From positions 124,001 to 188,000 of the forward strand of contig JADJHJ010000003.1 of assembly GCA_016707605.1 (NCBI GenBank): DNA of 64,000 nucleotides, given 5' to 3'. Below, piece after piece: positions 34,053-42,862 of this stretch; positions within the stretch are counted from its first letter, which is position 1, and every line of letters begins with the position of its first letter. The notes beneath the pieces are model-generated. The model ran no database searches. It was not told the DNA's origin and saw only the letters and a list, made by a program, of their open reading frames with translations. The translations under genes and the position numbers were made by a program. This DNA comes from Candidatus Promineofilum glycogenicum. Its GTDB lineage: Bacteria > Chloroflexota > Anaerolineae > Promineifilales > Promineifilaceae.

Positions 34053-35069
34053 ATGACCAAAAAACGAGTATTCAGCGGCATCCAGCCCACCGGCAACACC
34101 CACCTGGGCAACTACCTGGGGGCCATCCGGCGCTGGGCGGCCGAACAGGCCGACAAGACCAACTTCTTCTGCGTCGTTGACTTGCACAGCCTGACCGTGC
34201 CCCAGGACCCGGCGCAGTTGCGCCACGAGACGCGCTCGATGGCCGCCCTGCTGCTGGCCTGCGGCATCGACCCGCAGCAGAGCACCGTCTTCATCCAGAG
34301 CCACGTGACGGCCCACGCCGAGGGGTGCTGGCTGCTCAACTGCATCACCCCGCTGGGCTGGCTGCAACGCATGACCCAGTTCAAGGACAAGTCGGCCCGC
34401 CAGGAGAGCGTGCTGACCGGCCTGCTCGACTACCCGGTGCTGATGGCCGGCGACATCCTCTTCTACGACGCCGACGAGGTGCCGGTGGGCGAAGACCAGA
34501 AGCAGCACGTCGAGTTGACCCGCGACATCGCCCAGCGCTTCAACGCCCTCTACGAGACGGAGTTCTTCGTCATCCCCCAGCCGGTCATCGCCAAAGTCGC
34601 CGCGCGCGTCATGGGGCTGGACGACCCGACGGTCAAGATGTCCAAGAGCCTGGCCGACAAGCGCGGCCACGCCGTGAAGCTGCTCGACAGCCCGGACGAG
34701 ATTCTCTACGTCTTCAAGCGCGCCGTCACCGACTCCGGCCGCGAGATTCGCTTCGCCGACGACCCGGACAAGGCCGGCGTCAACAACCTGCTGGGCATCT
34801 ACCAGGCCGTGACGGGGCAGGACAGGGCGGCGGTGGAGGCCGACTTTGCCAGCGCCCGCGGCTACGGCGACCTGAAGGTGCGCGTGGCCGAGGTGGTCAT
34901 CGAGGCGCTGCGGCCGATTCAGGCCCGCCACGCCGAACTAATGGCCGACAGCGGCGAGCTTGACCACGTGCTGGCCGCGGGCGCGGCGCGGGCGCGCGAG
35001 GTCTCGCAGCCGAAGGTGGACGAGATGAAACAAATCATGGGTCTCGTCCCGGTGCATCCCACTTTCTGA
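34053..35069 (+). CDS. trpS: Tryptophan-tRNA ligase
   Basis: The protein has 338 residues. The class I motifs are TGNTHLGNYLG (HIGH-type) near residue 12 and KMSKS (VKMSKSLADKRG) near residue 197. It charges tRNA-Trp. The position behind the Trp T-box, which senses uncharged tRNA-Trp, makes it part of a feedback loop. The start has AAGGAG 9 bases upstream. Confidence 0.95.
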   Translation: MTKKRVFSGIQPTGNTHLGNYLGAIRRWAAEQADKTNFFCVVDLHSLTVPQDPAQLRHETRSMAALLLACGIDPQQSTVFIQSHVTAHAEGCWLLNCITPLGWLQRMTQFKDKSARQESVLTGLLDYPVLMAGDILFYDADEVPVGEDQKQHVELTRDIAQRFNALYETEFFVIPQPVIAKVAARVMGLDDPTVKMSKSLADKRGHAVKLLDSPDEILYVFKRAVTDSGREIRFADDPDKAGVNNLLGIYQAVTGQDRAAVEADFASARGYGDLKVRVAEVVIEALRPIQARHAELMADSGELDHVLAAGAARAREVSQPKVDEMKQIMGLVPVHPTF

Positions 35070-35350
35070 AGTGGGTGCATCCCTTTCGAGGGGTTGCACC
35101 TTTCCCGGTGCATCCCACTTTCCGGAGTGGGTTGCACCTTTCCCGGTGCATCCCACTTTCTGGAGTGGGTTGCACCTTCCGGGTGGCGTGGGTGATAAAG
35201 AAGGTGCGACGCACTCCAGAAAGTGCGACGCACCAGGGCGGGTGCATCCCACTTTCTGGAGTGGGTTGCACCTTCCGGGTGGCGTGGGTGATAAAGAAAG
35301 TGCGACGCACTCAAGAAAGTGCGACGCACTCAGGAAAGTGCGACGAGTGG
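35057..35350. repeat. Array of GTGCATCCCACTTTC/GAAAGTGCGACGCAC hairpins
   Basis: At least five units of GGTGCATCCCACTTTCTGGA type, alternating with GTGGGTTGCACC, and several inverse units GAAAGTGCGACGCACTC are present. A block of about 95 bases (from about 35143 and again from about 35241) is repeated almost exactly. The array begins at the trpS stop and covers most of the gap before the lipoprotein gene. Confidence 0.85.
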
Positions 35351-35440
35351 GACGATCATCTCATGGGGCAGACAGGTTTGTCGATTACAATAGAGCGTCG
35401 GCCGTGGCAAAGTCGCCCGGCCGTTGACATAGGGGTTAAG

Positions 35441-36442
35441 ATGAAACGACACGCTCTATTGCTGACACTGGCCGTGGCGCTGGCGATCCTGGCCGGCTGT
35501 GACCGCGCGCCCGCCACGGACGACGCCACCCTGCCGCCGCCGCCCACCGCGGCGGCCACCGAGGCGCTGCTCCTGCCGACGCCCATCACCGACGCCACCG
35601 CGGCGACGACCGTCTTCGCCACGGCCACGGCCGAGGCGCTATCCACCGTCGCGCCAGAGGCGACCGACGAGCCGCCGACGGACGAACCAGCCACGGCCGA
35701 ACCACCGACCGACGAACCGCCGACGGACGAACCGGCCACGGCTGCCCCGTCGCCCACAGCCGCCCAGCCGCCCACCGACGCGGCCTCGCCCACCGCCGCC
35801 CCGTCGGGCAACCTCTTCGCCCCCGGTCAGGTGGACGGCTCGACGCTGGCCGCCGGCGGGGCGATGAGCTATCTGGTGCAGGGGCGGCGCTTTGCGCCGA
35901 TCATCCTCTTCGTCGAGCCGGAGAACATGCTCGACGTGGCCGTGGCCGCCTACAGCGGCGACCTGAGCGGGCAGACGACGCCGGAGGGTGTGGCCCTGGG
36001 CACGGCCGACAACGCTCTGGCCGGGCGGCCGGAGATTCTGGTGCTCAGCCCGGAGAGCGATGGGCTGTTCACCTTCGTCGTCCGCGCCGCGTCGGGCGAG
36101 GGCAACTTCGCCGCCCACCTGTTCGACCTGACGACGCCCGCGCCCGGCGTGGTCATCCAGCAGGCCGACACGCTGGCCGCGGGCACGGAGAAGGTCTACA
36201 GCGTCACCTCGCGCGGGGCGCGGCCGATCATCGTCGTGGCCGACCCGACCGACCAGTCTGACCTGGCCCTCGACGTGATCGGCGCCGACAACGCCCTGCT
36301 GACCACGGCCAACTACGGCGGCGCGGGCGGCGCGGAGACGGCCTACGTCCTGCCCCTGGGCACGGCGACCTATTCGATCAAAATCCGCGAAGCCAACGGC
36401 GGCGCGGCGGCGTTTCAGATTGTGGTGATTGCGATGGAATAA
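35441..36442 (+). CDS. Lipoprotein with Thr/Pro/Glu-rich linker and two similar beta domains
   Basis: The protein has 333 residues from ATG 35441. The lipobox is LAGC. Residues 60-125 are a low-complexity linker of TDEPPTDEPATAEPPTDEP type. Two related beta-sandwich, PPC-like domains follow (about 128-230 and 233-333), each starting GxxxxxxTLAAG. Function unknown; it probably extends the domains from the membrane. It sits inside the trp gene order but is flanked by repeat arrays, so it looks like an insertion into the operon. Confidence 0.7.
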   Translation: MKRHALLLTLAVALAILAGCDRAPATDDATLPPPPTAAATEALLLPTPITDATAATTVFATATAEALSTVAPEATDEPPTDEPATAEPPTDEPPTDEPATAAPSPTAAQPPTDAASPTAAPSGNLFAPGQVDGSTLAAGGAMSYLVQGRRFAPIILFVEPENMLDVAVAAYSGDLSGQTTPEGVALGTADNALAGRPEILVLSPESDGLFTFVVRAASGEGNFAAHLFDLTTPAPGVVIQQADTLAAGTEKVYSVTSRGARPIIVVADPTDQSDLALDVIGADNALLTTANYGGAGGAETAYVLPLGTATYSIKIREANGGAAAFQIVVIAME

Positions 36443-36512
36443 AGGTTCTAGGGGCTAGGGGTTAGGGGCTAGGGAAGAGCGCTCTTCCCTAGCCCCTGGC
36501 CCCTGGAACCTG
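36443..36512. repeat. GGGGCTA heptad hairpin
   Basis: Arm GGCTAGGGGTTAGGGGCTAG, centre GGGAAGAGCGCTCTTCCC, then the AGCCCCTGGCCCCTGG arm. It fills the gap before trpG. Confidence 0.9.
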
Positions 36513-36528
36513 CTCGCTGGAGGCAACA

Positions 36529-37095
36529 GTGGTACTAGTGATCGACAACTACGATTCCTTCACCTACAACCTCGTCCAATACCTGGGCGAGTTGGGGGCG
36601 GAGTTGCGGGTGGCGCGCAACGACGAGATCACCGTGGACGAGATCGCCGCGCTGCGGCCCGACCACATCGTCATCAGCCCCGGCCCGGGCACGCCCGACG
36701 ACGGCGGCATCTCCAACGAGGTCATCCGCCGCCTGGGGCCGACGACGCCCATCCTCGGCGTCTGCCTGGGCCACCAGTGCATGGGCCAGGTCTATGGCGG
36801 GGTGGTGTCGCGCGCGCCGCGGCTGATGCACGGCAAAACGTCGAGCGTCTACCACAACGGGCAGGGCTTGTTCAACGGCGTGCCCAGCCCGTTCACGGCC
36901 ACGCGCTACCACTCGCTCATCGTCGAGGAGCCGCTGCCGGAGGCGCTGGCCGTGACCGCCTTCACCCGCGACGGCGAGGTGATGGGGCTGCAACACCGCG
37001 AGTACCCCGTCGTCGGCGTCCAGTTCCACCCGGAGAGCATCCTGACCGAGCACGGCAAGCGCATTCTGCAAAACTTCCTGAACATGACGGCATGA
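36529..37095 (+). CDS. trpG: Anthranilate synthase component II (glutamine amidotransferase)
   Basis: The protein has 188 residues starting GTG with GGAGG upstream. The class I glutaminase triad is visible: Cys in [10 protein letters not shown] (near residue 79), and His and Glu in [11 protein letters not shown]. It supplies ammonia to TrpE. It is the last trp gene here; trpD, trpC, trpF and trpA are not in the window. Confidence 0.94.
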   Translation: MVLVIDNYDSFTYNLVQYLGELGAELRVARNDEITVDEIAALRPDHIVISPGPGTPDDGGISNEVIRRLGPTTPILGVCLGHQCMGQVYGGVVSRAPRLMHGKTSSVYHNGQGLFNGVPSPFTATRYHSLIVEEPLPEALAVTAFTRDGEVMGLQHREYPVVGVQFHPESILTEHGKRILQNFLNMTA

Positions 37096-37099
37096 AATC

Positions 37100-37194
37100 G
37101 CCAACGGGCAAAGACGCAAAGGCGCAAAGAAGAATAAAGCTTTAGCCCTTTTCTTCTTTGCGCCCTTTGCTTCCTTAGCGCCTTTGCGTGAGCT
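37100..37194. repeat. GCAAAGACGCAAAGGCGC hairpin
   Basis: Arm AAAGACGCAAAGGCGCAAAG, centre near AATAAAGCTTTAG, then CTTTGCGCC..CTTTGCTTCC. A related, longer copy occurs at 56770-56888. Confidence 0.85.
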
Positions 37195-38805
37195 CTTTTC
37201 CCAAGGAGTAGGACATGACCCTGATACATGGCTTTGAGTTTGTCCGCGAGACGACCGTCCCCGAACTGAACACCCGCGCCCGGCTCTATCGGCACGCGCG
37301 GACGGGGGCGGAACTGCTGTCGCTGGAGAACGACGACGAGAACAAGGTCTTCGGCATCACCTTTCGCACCCCGCCGGCCGACTCCACCGGCCTGCCCCAC
37401 ATCCTGGAGCACGTCGTGCTGGCCGGGTCGGAGAAGTACCCGCTGAAAGACCCGTTCTTCGAGATGGTCAAAGGCTCGCTGGCGACGTACATCAACGCCA
37501 TGACCTTCCCCGACAAGACGGTCTACCCGGCGGCCAGCACCAACCTGCAGGACTTCTACAACCTGCTCGACGTCTACGCCGACGCCGTCTTCCACCCGCT
37601 GATGACGCCGGAGAAGCTGGCCCAGGAGGGGTGGCACTACGAACTGGACGCGGCCGACGGCCCGCTGACCTTCAAGGGCGTCGTCTTCAACGAGATGAAG
37701 GGCGCCTACTCCTCGCCCGACAACCTGCTCGACCGCACCAGCCGCCGCGCCCTCTTCCCCGACAACACCTATGGCGTCGATAGCGGCGGCGACCCGGCGG
37801 CCATCCCCGACCTGACCTACGAGCAGTTCAGCGCCTTCTACCAGGCCTACTACCACCCATCCAACGCCCTGCTCTACTTCTACGGCGACGACGACCCGCA
37901 GGAGCGGCTGCGGCGCATGGACGCCTACCTGGCCCCGTTCGAGCGGGCGGCGGTGGACAGCGCCGTGGCCCTGCAACCGGTGTTCGACGCCCCGCGGCAA
38001 GTGCGTCACCCCTACAGCGCCAACGGCGACGGCGACGGGGCCGCGCCGCGGGCCTTCGTCGAGGTCAACTGGCTGCTGCCGGAGTACGACGACCCGGCGC
38101 TGGTCATGGCCCTCAGCGTCCTGTCCGACTGCCTGGTGGACACGCCCGCCTCGCCGCTGCGCAAGACGCTCATCGACAGCGGCCTGGGCGAAGAGGTGTT
38201 GGGCGGCTTCAGCACCTACACCCGGCAGACGACCTTCTCGGCCGGGTTAAAAGGCGTGGCCGTGGCCGACGCCGGCAAGGTCGAGCCGCTCATCCTCGAC
38301 ACGCTGGCCCAACTGGCCGGCGACGGCATCGACCCGGCCATGATCGCCGCCGCGGTCAACACCATCGAGTTCCAGTTGCGCGAGAACAACACCGGCCGCG
38401 CGCCGCGCGGGCTGGCCCTGCTGCTGCGCGCCCTCAGCACCTGGCTCCACGGCCGCGACCCGCTGGCCCCGCTGGCCTTCGAGGCCCCGCTGGCGGCGTT
38501 CAAGGACGCCCTGGCCGCCGACCCGGCCACCTCAGCGGCCTCATCCGCCGCTACCTGCTGGACAACCCCCACCGCGTGACGGTCATCCTGGAACCCGACG
38601 CCGACCTGGCCCGGCGGCAGGAGGCGGCCGAAGCCGAACGGCTGGCCGCGGCCCGCGCCGCCCTGTCGCCCGACGAGGCGGGGGCGGTCATGGCGGGCGG
38701 CCGAGTTGCGCCGCCGCCAGGAGACGCCCGACCCGCCGGAGGTCGTCGCCCTGCTGCCCAGCCTGCGCCGCGCCGACCTGGAGCCGCGCCACAAGCCGAT
38801 TCCGC

Positions 38806-38841
38806 TAGAAACCGAGTTTCTTCGGAGTAACTCGGTTTCTA
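38806..38841. repeat. GAAACCGAGTTTCTT palindrome in the M16 gene
   Basis: TAGAAACCGAGTTTCTTCGG and its inverse, read in frame as LETEFLRSNSVSI. The same family in the same frame lies in the SpoU gene at 41929 (LETEFLPRNSVS). Confidence 0.9.
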
Positions 38842-39060
38842 TCCCTATCCTTTACCACGACCTGTTCACCAACGGCATCGTCTACCTCGACCTGGGCCTC
38901 GACCTGAGCGCCCTGCCGGCCGACCTGCTGCCCTTCGCCCCCCTCTTCGGCCGCGCCCTGGTGGAGATGGGCACGGCGGCCGAGGACTTCGTGCGCCTGT
39001 CGCAGCGCATTGGGCGGACGACGGGGGGCATCTATCCGACGACGCTTGTCGTGCCCGTAA

Positions 39061-39143
39061 GACAGGGGCCAGGGACCAGGGGCCAGGGGCCAGGGGAAGA
39101 ACGCTCTTCCCTGGAACCTGGAACCTGGAACCTGGAACCTGGT
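39061..39143. repeat. GGGGCCA heptad hairpin in the M16 gene
   Basis: Arm CAGGGGCCAGGGACCAGGGG, centre GGGGAAGAACGCTCTTCCC, then CCTGGAACCTGGAACCTGG. It is read in frame as GPGEERSSLEPGTWNLEPG. The same family in the same frame occurs at 58126 (PGTWNLEPG). Confidence 0.9.
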
Positions 39144-39596
39144 GGTGGGCCACTGGCCACTTACCTGATGCTGAGAGGCAAGGCCACCACCGCCCAGGCC
39201 CCGGCGATGCTCGACATCCTGCGCGACGTGCTGCTGACGGTGCGGCTGGACAACCAGGAGCGCTTCCGCCAGATGGTGCTGGAGGCCAAGGCCGGGGCCG
39301 AGGCGCAACTGTCGCCGGCCGGCCACATCGTGGCCAACACCCGCCTGCGCGCCCACCTGCACCCCGCCTTCGCCATCGAAGAGACGCTCAGCGGTGTCAG
39401 CCAGCTCCTCTTCCTGCGGCGGCTGGCCGAAGAGGTGGACAGCGATTGGCCGAGCGTGCTGGCCCGGCTGGAGCGGGTGCGGGCGGCGCTCGTCGATCGC
39501 GCCGGCGTCATCGCCAACGTGACCGTGGATGAGGCGGGCTATGGGGCGTTGGCGCCGACGCTGGAGGCGTTCCTGGCGGAATTGCCCATTGAAGCG

Positions 39597-39690
39597 CAAG
39601 GGCGCAGGGGAGCGGGGGCGCAGGGGGGAGAAGAGACGTCGGCCGACGCCTCTTTCTCCCCTGCACCCCTGCTCCCCCGCGCCCCTGCCC
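39597..39690. repeat. GGGGCGCAGGGG hairpin in the M16 gene
   Basis: Arm GCGCAGGGGAGCGGGGGCGC, centre GAAGAGACGTCGGCCGACGC then CTCTTTC, and the arm GCACCCCTGCTCCCCCGC. It is in frame and codes for Gly/Ala/Pro-rich sequence in the linker of the second half. Confidence 0.85.
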
Positions 39691-40288
39691 AATTGCCGCC
39701 ACGCGAAGGGCTATCATTTCCCTCGGCCGTCAACTACGTCGCCAAGGGGGCCAACCTCTACGACCTGGGCTACAGCCGCCACGGCTCGATGGCCGTCATC
39801 ACCAACCTGCTGCGCAGCGACTACCTGTTGCAGAAGGTGCGCATCCAGGGCGGGGCCTACGGCGCGTTCGCCACGTTCAGCCCCAACGCCGGGGCGCTGA
39901 CCTTCCTCTCCTACCGCGACCCGAACCTGAGCGGCACGCTGCGCGCCTACGACGGCGTGGCCGGCTTCCTGCGCGGCATCGAACTGAGCGACGCCGCCCT
40001 GACCCCGGCCATCGTCGGGGCCATCGGGGCCATCGACGCCTACCAGTTGCCCGACGCCAAGGGCTACACCTCGCTGGCGCGCTATCTGGCCAACGAGACG
40101 GACGAGAGCCTGCAAGCCTACCGCGACCAGGTGTTGGGCACGACCGTGGCCGACTTCCACGCCCTGGGCGACACGCTGGAGCAGTTCAACGCGGCGGCCG
40201 ACGTGGTGGTGTTGGGCAGCCCAGAGGCGTTGGCCGCGGCCAATGCGGACGGGCTGGGGTTGGAGGTTACGAAGGTGATGTGAGCGTT

Positions 40289-40322
40289 AGACCTCAGAGG
40301 TCTTCTGAGACCTCTGAGGTCT
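40289..40322. repeat. ACCTCAGAGGT double palindrome
   Basis: AGACCTCAGAGGTCT and AGACCTCTGAGGTCT arms around CTG. It is related to the core of the 8498-8542 palindrome. It lies between the M16 and MaoC genes. Confidence 0.85.
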
Positions 40323-40339
40323 GGCAAAAAGGTGATGTA

Positions 40340-40762
40340 ATGCCTACCCCCATCCTCCCCCATCGCATCCCCCGCGCCATCCGCGTCGGCGAGAAGGCCG
40401 CTTTCACGCGCACGCTGACCGAGGCCGACGCGGCGCTGTTCATCGGCGTGACGTGGGACGTGAACCCCTACCACACCGACGACAGCTACGTGGCCCAGAC
40501 CCAGTTCGGCCGCCGCATCGTCCCCGGCCTGCTGACGGCCAGCCTGCTGACCCATCTCGGCGGCCTGTGGGCCTTCCTGGCCACCGAGATGTCGTTCGAG
40601 TTCCTCGGCCCGGTCTACATCGGCGACACGGTGACGGCCGAGGCCGAGATCGTCGAGGTCAACGAGCGCGGCTGGGTGCGGCTGGCCGGGCGGGTCACCG
40701 GCGCGGACGGCAAGGAGGTGTTGCGGGCGGTGATTCGGGGGTATCCGGGGCGGTTTGAGTAG
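40340..40762 (+). CDS. MaoC-like (R)-specific enoyl-CoA hydratase
   Basis: The protein has 140 residues. The hot-dog fold hydratase motif has the Asp and His in WDVNPYHTDDSY, then TQFGRRIVPGLL. Such proteins hydrate enoyl-CoA esters. The start at 40340 is chosen because family similarity begins there and AAAAGGTG precedes it. Confidence 0.85.
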   Translation: MPTPILPHRIPRAIRVGEKAAFTRTLTEADAALFIGVTWDVNPYHTDDSYVAQTQFGRRIVPGLLTASLLTHLGGLWAFLATEMSFEFLGPVYIGDTVTAEAEIVEVNERGWVRLAGRVTGADGKEVLRAVIRGYPGRFE

Positions 40763-40889
40763 CGCCATCCCACCCCCACCAACCCCCACAATCCTATGGT
40801 ATACTAGCTCCTGACAACACGGAATCGCCTATGGACACTCGAACCCTACCCGAACTCGTGCCAGAGTGCCCGAGCCAAAGGACAGTCCA

Positions 40890-41126
40890 ATGGAAATGAT
40901 TGTCTTGCGCGCCCATTTTGACGGTGAGCAAATCCTGCTCGACGACCCGATTGAACTTCAGCCTAATGCGCGACTATTGGTTACCGTCATCCCTGAGCCG
41001 GATGCCGAACAGATCGCCTGGCTGAGATTTGCCACCAAAGGACTCAACGCGGCCTACAGTGACGACGAGCCAGAGTATGAACTGACCGCAATCAAGGAGC
41101 CGAACCCCGCCTATGAAGGAGGGTGA
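40890..41126 (+). CDS. Antitoxin partner of MazF (DUF104/AF2212-like)
   Basis: The protein has 78 residues from ATG 40890. LRAHFDGEQILLDDPIELQP and RLLVTVIPEP are typical of AF2212-like antitoxins. It overlaps the MazF/PemK gene by 14 bases. Confidence 0.75.
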   Translation: MEMIVLRAHFDGEQILLDDPIELQPNARLLVTVIPEPDAEQIAWLRFATKGLNAAYSDDEPEYELTAIKEPNPAYEGG

Positions 41127-41466
41127 TATTGTTCTGACCCCGATCCCTCAGGCGGACGAACGGGTCAAGAATCGTCCGGCTCTCTTTCTGCGGGCAATGC
41201 CACCCTATGGCGACGCGCTTGTCTGTGGCATTAGCACGCAGCTTCACCAGAAAGTTGCCGGCCTTGATGAGATCGTGTCCGCCCAGGATGACGACTTTGC
41301 TCTGAGTGGGTTAGTGGCCGAGTCGCTTATCCGGCTTGGGTTCCTGGCGGTCATCCCCCAGAGCAGGCTCATTGGCAGCATCGGCTCGATTTCACTTGAT
41401 CGTCACCGGCGACTACTTGAGAACCTGAGCCGCTACCTAGTCGCCGGCTCGCCCAGCACTGAATGA
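41113..41466 (+). CDS. MazF/PemK-family endoribonuclease toxin
   Basis: The protein has 117 residues: GDIVLTPIPQADERVKNRPA is the MazF beta-barrel start, and LIRLGFLAVIP the later strand. MazF toxins cleave mRNA at short motifs. Four bases (ATGA) overlap the start of the methyltransferase gene. Confidence 0.85.
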   Translation: MKEGDIVLTPIPQADERVKNRPALFLRAMPPYGDALVCGISTQLHQKVAGLDEIVSAQDDDFALSGLVAESLIRLGFLAVIPQSRLIGSIGSISLDRHRRLLENLSRYLVAGSPSTE

Positions 41467-42353
41467 CCTCCATCACCAGCCCCACCAACCCCCACATCAA
41501 GTCCGTCGTCCGCCTGGCCGACCGCCGCACCCGCGACGCCACCCGCCGCACCGTCGTCGAGGGCGTGCGCGAGGTGGGGCTGGCGTTGGGGGGCGGCGTC
41601 GCTCCGGTGGAGGCCTACGTCTGCCCCGAACTCATCGCCGGGCCGGAGGCGGAAGCGGCCGCCCGCCGTCTGGTCGCCTTGGCCGGCACGGGCCTGACCG
41701 AACTGTTCTACGTCACCCCGCCCGTCTTCGAGAAGCTGGCCTACCGCGGCCACAGCGGCGGGCTGCTGCTGGTCATCGCCTACCCCAACCCGTCGCTCGA
41801 CGCGCTGACCTTCCGCGCCGCGCCGTTCGTGGTCGTCGTGGAGGAGGCGGAGAAGCCGGGCAACCTGGGCGCGGTGCTGCGCACGGCCGACGCCGCCGGG
41901 GTGGACGCGCTCATTGTGCCGACGCTCTTAGAAACCGAGTTTCTTCCGAGAAACTCGGTTTCTACCGGAAACTCGGTTTCTACCGGCACCGACCCCCATA
42001 ACCCCAACGTCATCCGCGCCAGCCTGGGGGCGTACTTCACCGTGCCCACCGTCGCCGCCCCGGCCGACGAGGCCATCGCCTGGCTGCGGCGGCAGGGCAT
42101 CGCCATCGTGGCTACCACGCCGGCGGCCGACACACTCTACACCGCCGCCGACTTCACCGGGCCGGTGGCGGTGGTCATGGGCAGCGAGGCGTGGGGGCTG
42201 AGCGAGACGTGGCTGAGCGCGGCCGACGTGCGCCTGCGCATCCCCATGGCCGGGCAGGTGGACAGCCTGAATCTGTCGGCAGCGACGGCGTTGTTGGTGT
42301 ATGAGGTCGTTAGGCAGAGAGGCGCATCCCCTCGCCCTTTGGGAGAGGGTTAG
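41463..42353 (+). CDS. SpoU/TrmH-family RNA 2'-O-methyltransferase
   Basis: The protein has 296 residues. The knotted SPOUT motifs are VEEAEKPGNLGAVLRTADAA (motif 1), VMGSEAWGLS (motif 2) and PMAGQVDSLNLSAATALLVY (motif 3). The N-terminal part (KSVVRLADRRTRDATRRTVV) resembles the RNA-binding SpoU substrate-binding domain. It likely methylates a ribose in rRNA or tRNA. A repeat inserts LETEFLPRNSVSTGNSVSTG in the loop after motif 1. The last nine residues and the stop come from another repeat. Confidence 0.9.
   Translation: MTSITSPTNPHIKSVVRLADRRTRDATRRTVVEGVREVGLALGGGVAPVEAYVCPELIAGPEAEAAARRLVALAGTGLTELFYVTPPVFEKLAYRGHSGGLLLVIAYPNPSLDALTFRAAPFVVVVEEAEKPGNLGAVLRTADAAGVDALIVPTLLETEFLPRNSVSTGNSVSTGTDPHNPNVIRASLGAYFTVPTVAAPADEAIAWLRRQGIAIVATTPAADTLYTAADFTGPVAVVMGSEAWGLSETWLSAADVRLRIPMAGQVDSLNLSAATALLVYEVVRQRGASPRPLGEG
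41929..41984. repeat. GAAACCGAGTTTCTT palindrome in the SpoU gene, with an extra half copy
   Basis: TAGAAACCGAGTTTCTTCCG, the inverse arm GAGAAACTCGGTTTCTACCG and a further GAAACTCGGTTTCTACCGG half unit. It is read in the same frame as the copy in the M16 gene (38806). Confidence 0.9.
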
Positions 42354-42361
42354 GAAGAGGG
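42327..42361. repeat. CCCTCGCCC/GGGAGAGGG palindrome forming the SpoU gene end
   Basis: CCCCTCGCCCTTTGGGAGAG plus GGTTAGGAAGAGGG. The TAG within it ends the SpoU frame. Family as 1093 and 22036. Confidence 0.85.
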
Positions 42362-42402
42362 ATTGCCTCGGGGGAGCAGGGCATCTGTGTAGACAGACGT
42401 GA

Positions 42403-42408
42403 TATAAT
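42403..42408 (+). promoter_or_regulatory. -10 box 8 bases before the gene at 42417
   Basis: TATAAT ends 8 bases before the ATG, so a leaderless transcript is likely. There is no clear -35 hexamer. Confidence 0.4.
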
Positions 42409-42416
42409 GGTCGTAT

Positions 42417-42632
42417 ATGGAATCGCAATCGCTACCGGTACTTCGTGTCGATAGAACTGTGCTGACCGTGACCGCGCTGACCGATGAGCCGGACGACCGG
42501 GCGTATTGGCATAGCCGCACACCGGTCGAGCGACTGCAACACGTTGAACTTCTCCGCCGCATCAACTATGGACATCACGCTACCGCTCGACTTCAAAGAG
42601 TTCTTGAGATTGCTCAACGAGAAGGGTGTTGA
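42417..42632 (+). CDS. Small conserved protein preceding a nucleotidyltransferase-like gene
   Basis: The protein has 71 residues: VLTVTALTDEPDDRAYWHSR then TPVERLQHVELLRRINYG and ATARLQRVLEIAQ. Proteins of this look often precede a small nucleotidyltransferase gene as a two-gene module. The partner here is broken (42568). Function unknown. Confidence 0.7.
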   Translation: MESQSLPVLRVDRTVLTVTALTDEPDDRAYWHSRTPVERLQHVELLRRINYGHHATARLQRVLEIAQREGC

Positions 42633-42666
42633 GTATCTGCTGAAAGGACTTGAACGACCTGGATAA
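42568..42666 (+). pseudogene. Truncated nucleotidyltransferase-like gene
   Basis: Only 32 codons (MDITLPLDFKEFLRLLNEKG, then VEYLLKG) remain. The beginning matches the start of small pol-beta-like nucleotidyltransferases, which would continue into a G-G-x-A motif, but it runs into unrelated sequence and stops. It overlaps the previous gene. The region from 42667 to 42862 holds no gene. Confidence 0.55.
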
Positions 42667-42862
42667 CCTCCCCTAGCTGAGCATAAAAGGGGTACGGTGC
42701 TTTCCACTCCCCGCTCCTGCCCCTGCGCTTCTCATTGCCGTCCCGCCCAAAACAACCGATAATACCCCCATACCACCCTGCCCAAGCCGCGCCGGCGCGA
42801 CCGGCCGCGCTTAACAGCACGAGCCTTGCCTCTCAATAGGCATAACCCAAGGAGAAGTTACC

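Larger units (their letters stand above)
37215..40283 (+). pseudogene. M16C metallopeptidase (presequence protease-like), two compensating frameshifts
   Basis: About 1,023 codons in total, the normal size for PreP-like peptidases that degrade peptides in an enclosed chamber. The zinc site HILEHVV (HxxEH) and FNEMKGAYSS are intact at the N-terminus. The frame breaks near 38540 (expected sequence continues LSGLIRRYLLDNPHRVTVI in the -1 frame) and returns near 38700 (ELRRRQETPDPPEVVALL). The two breaks cancel, so the total is a multiple of three. Three palindromic repeats are inserted in frame (38806, 39061, 39597). It may be a true pseudogene or a gene with two sequence errors. Confidence 0.8.

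Noticed and set aside
35057..35350. Repeat array as CRISPR
   Set aside because: Units occur in both orientations and are separated by variable, related sequence, not unique spacers.
35075..35440. N-terminal extension of the lipoprotein
   Set aside because: The extra codons are translated repeat array; the lipoprotein signal starts cleanly at 35441.
40831..40899. 22-codon open frame before the MazF antitoxin
   Set aside because: It is too short, without a ribosome binding site, and overlaps the antitoxin start.
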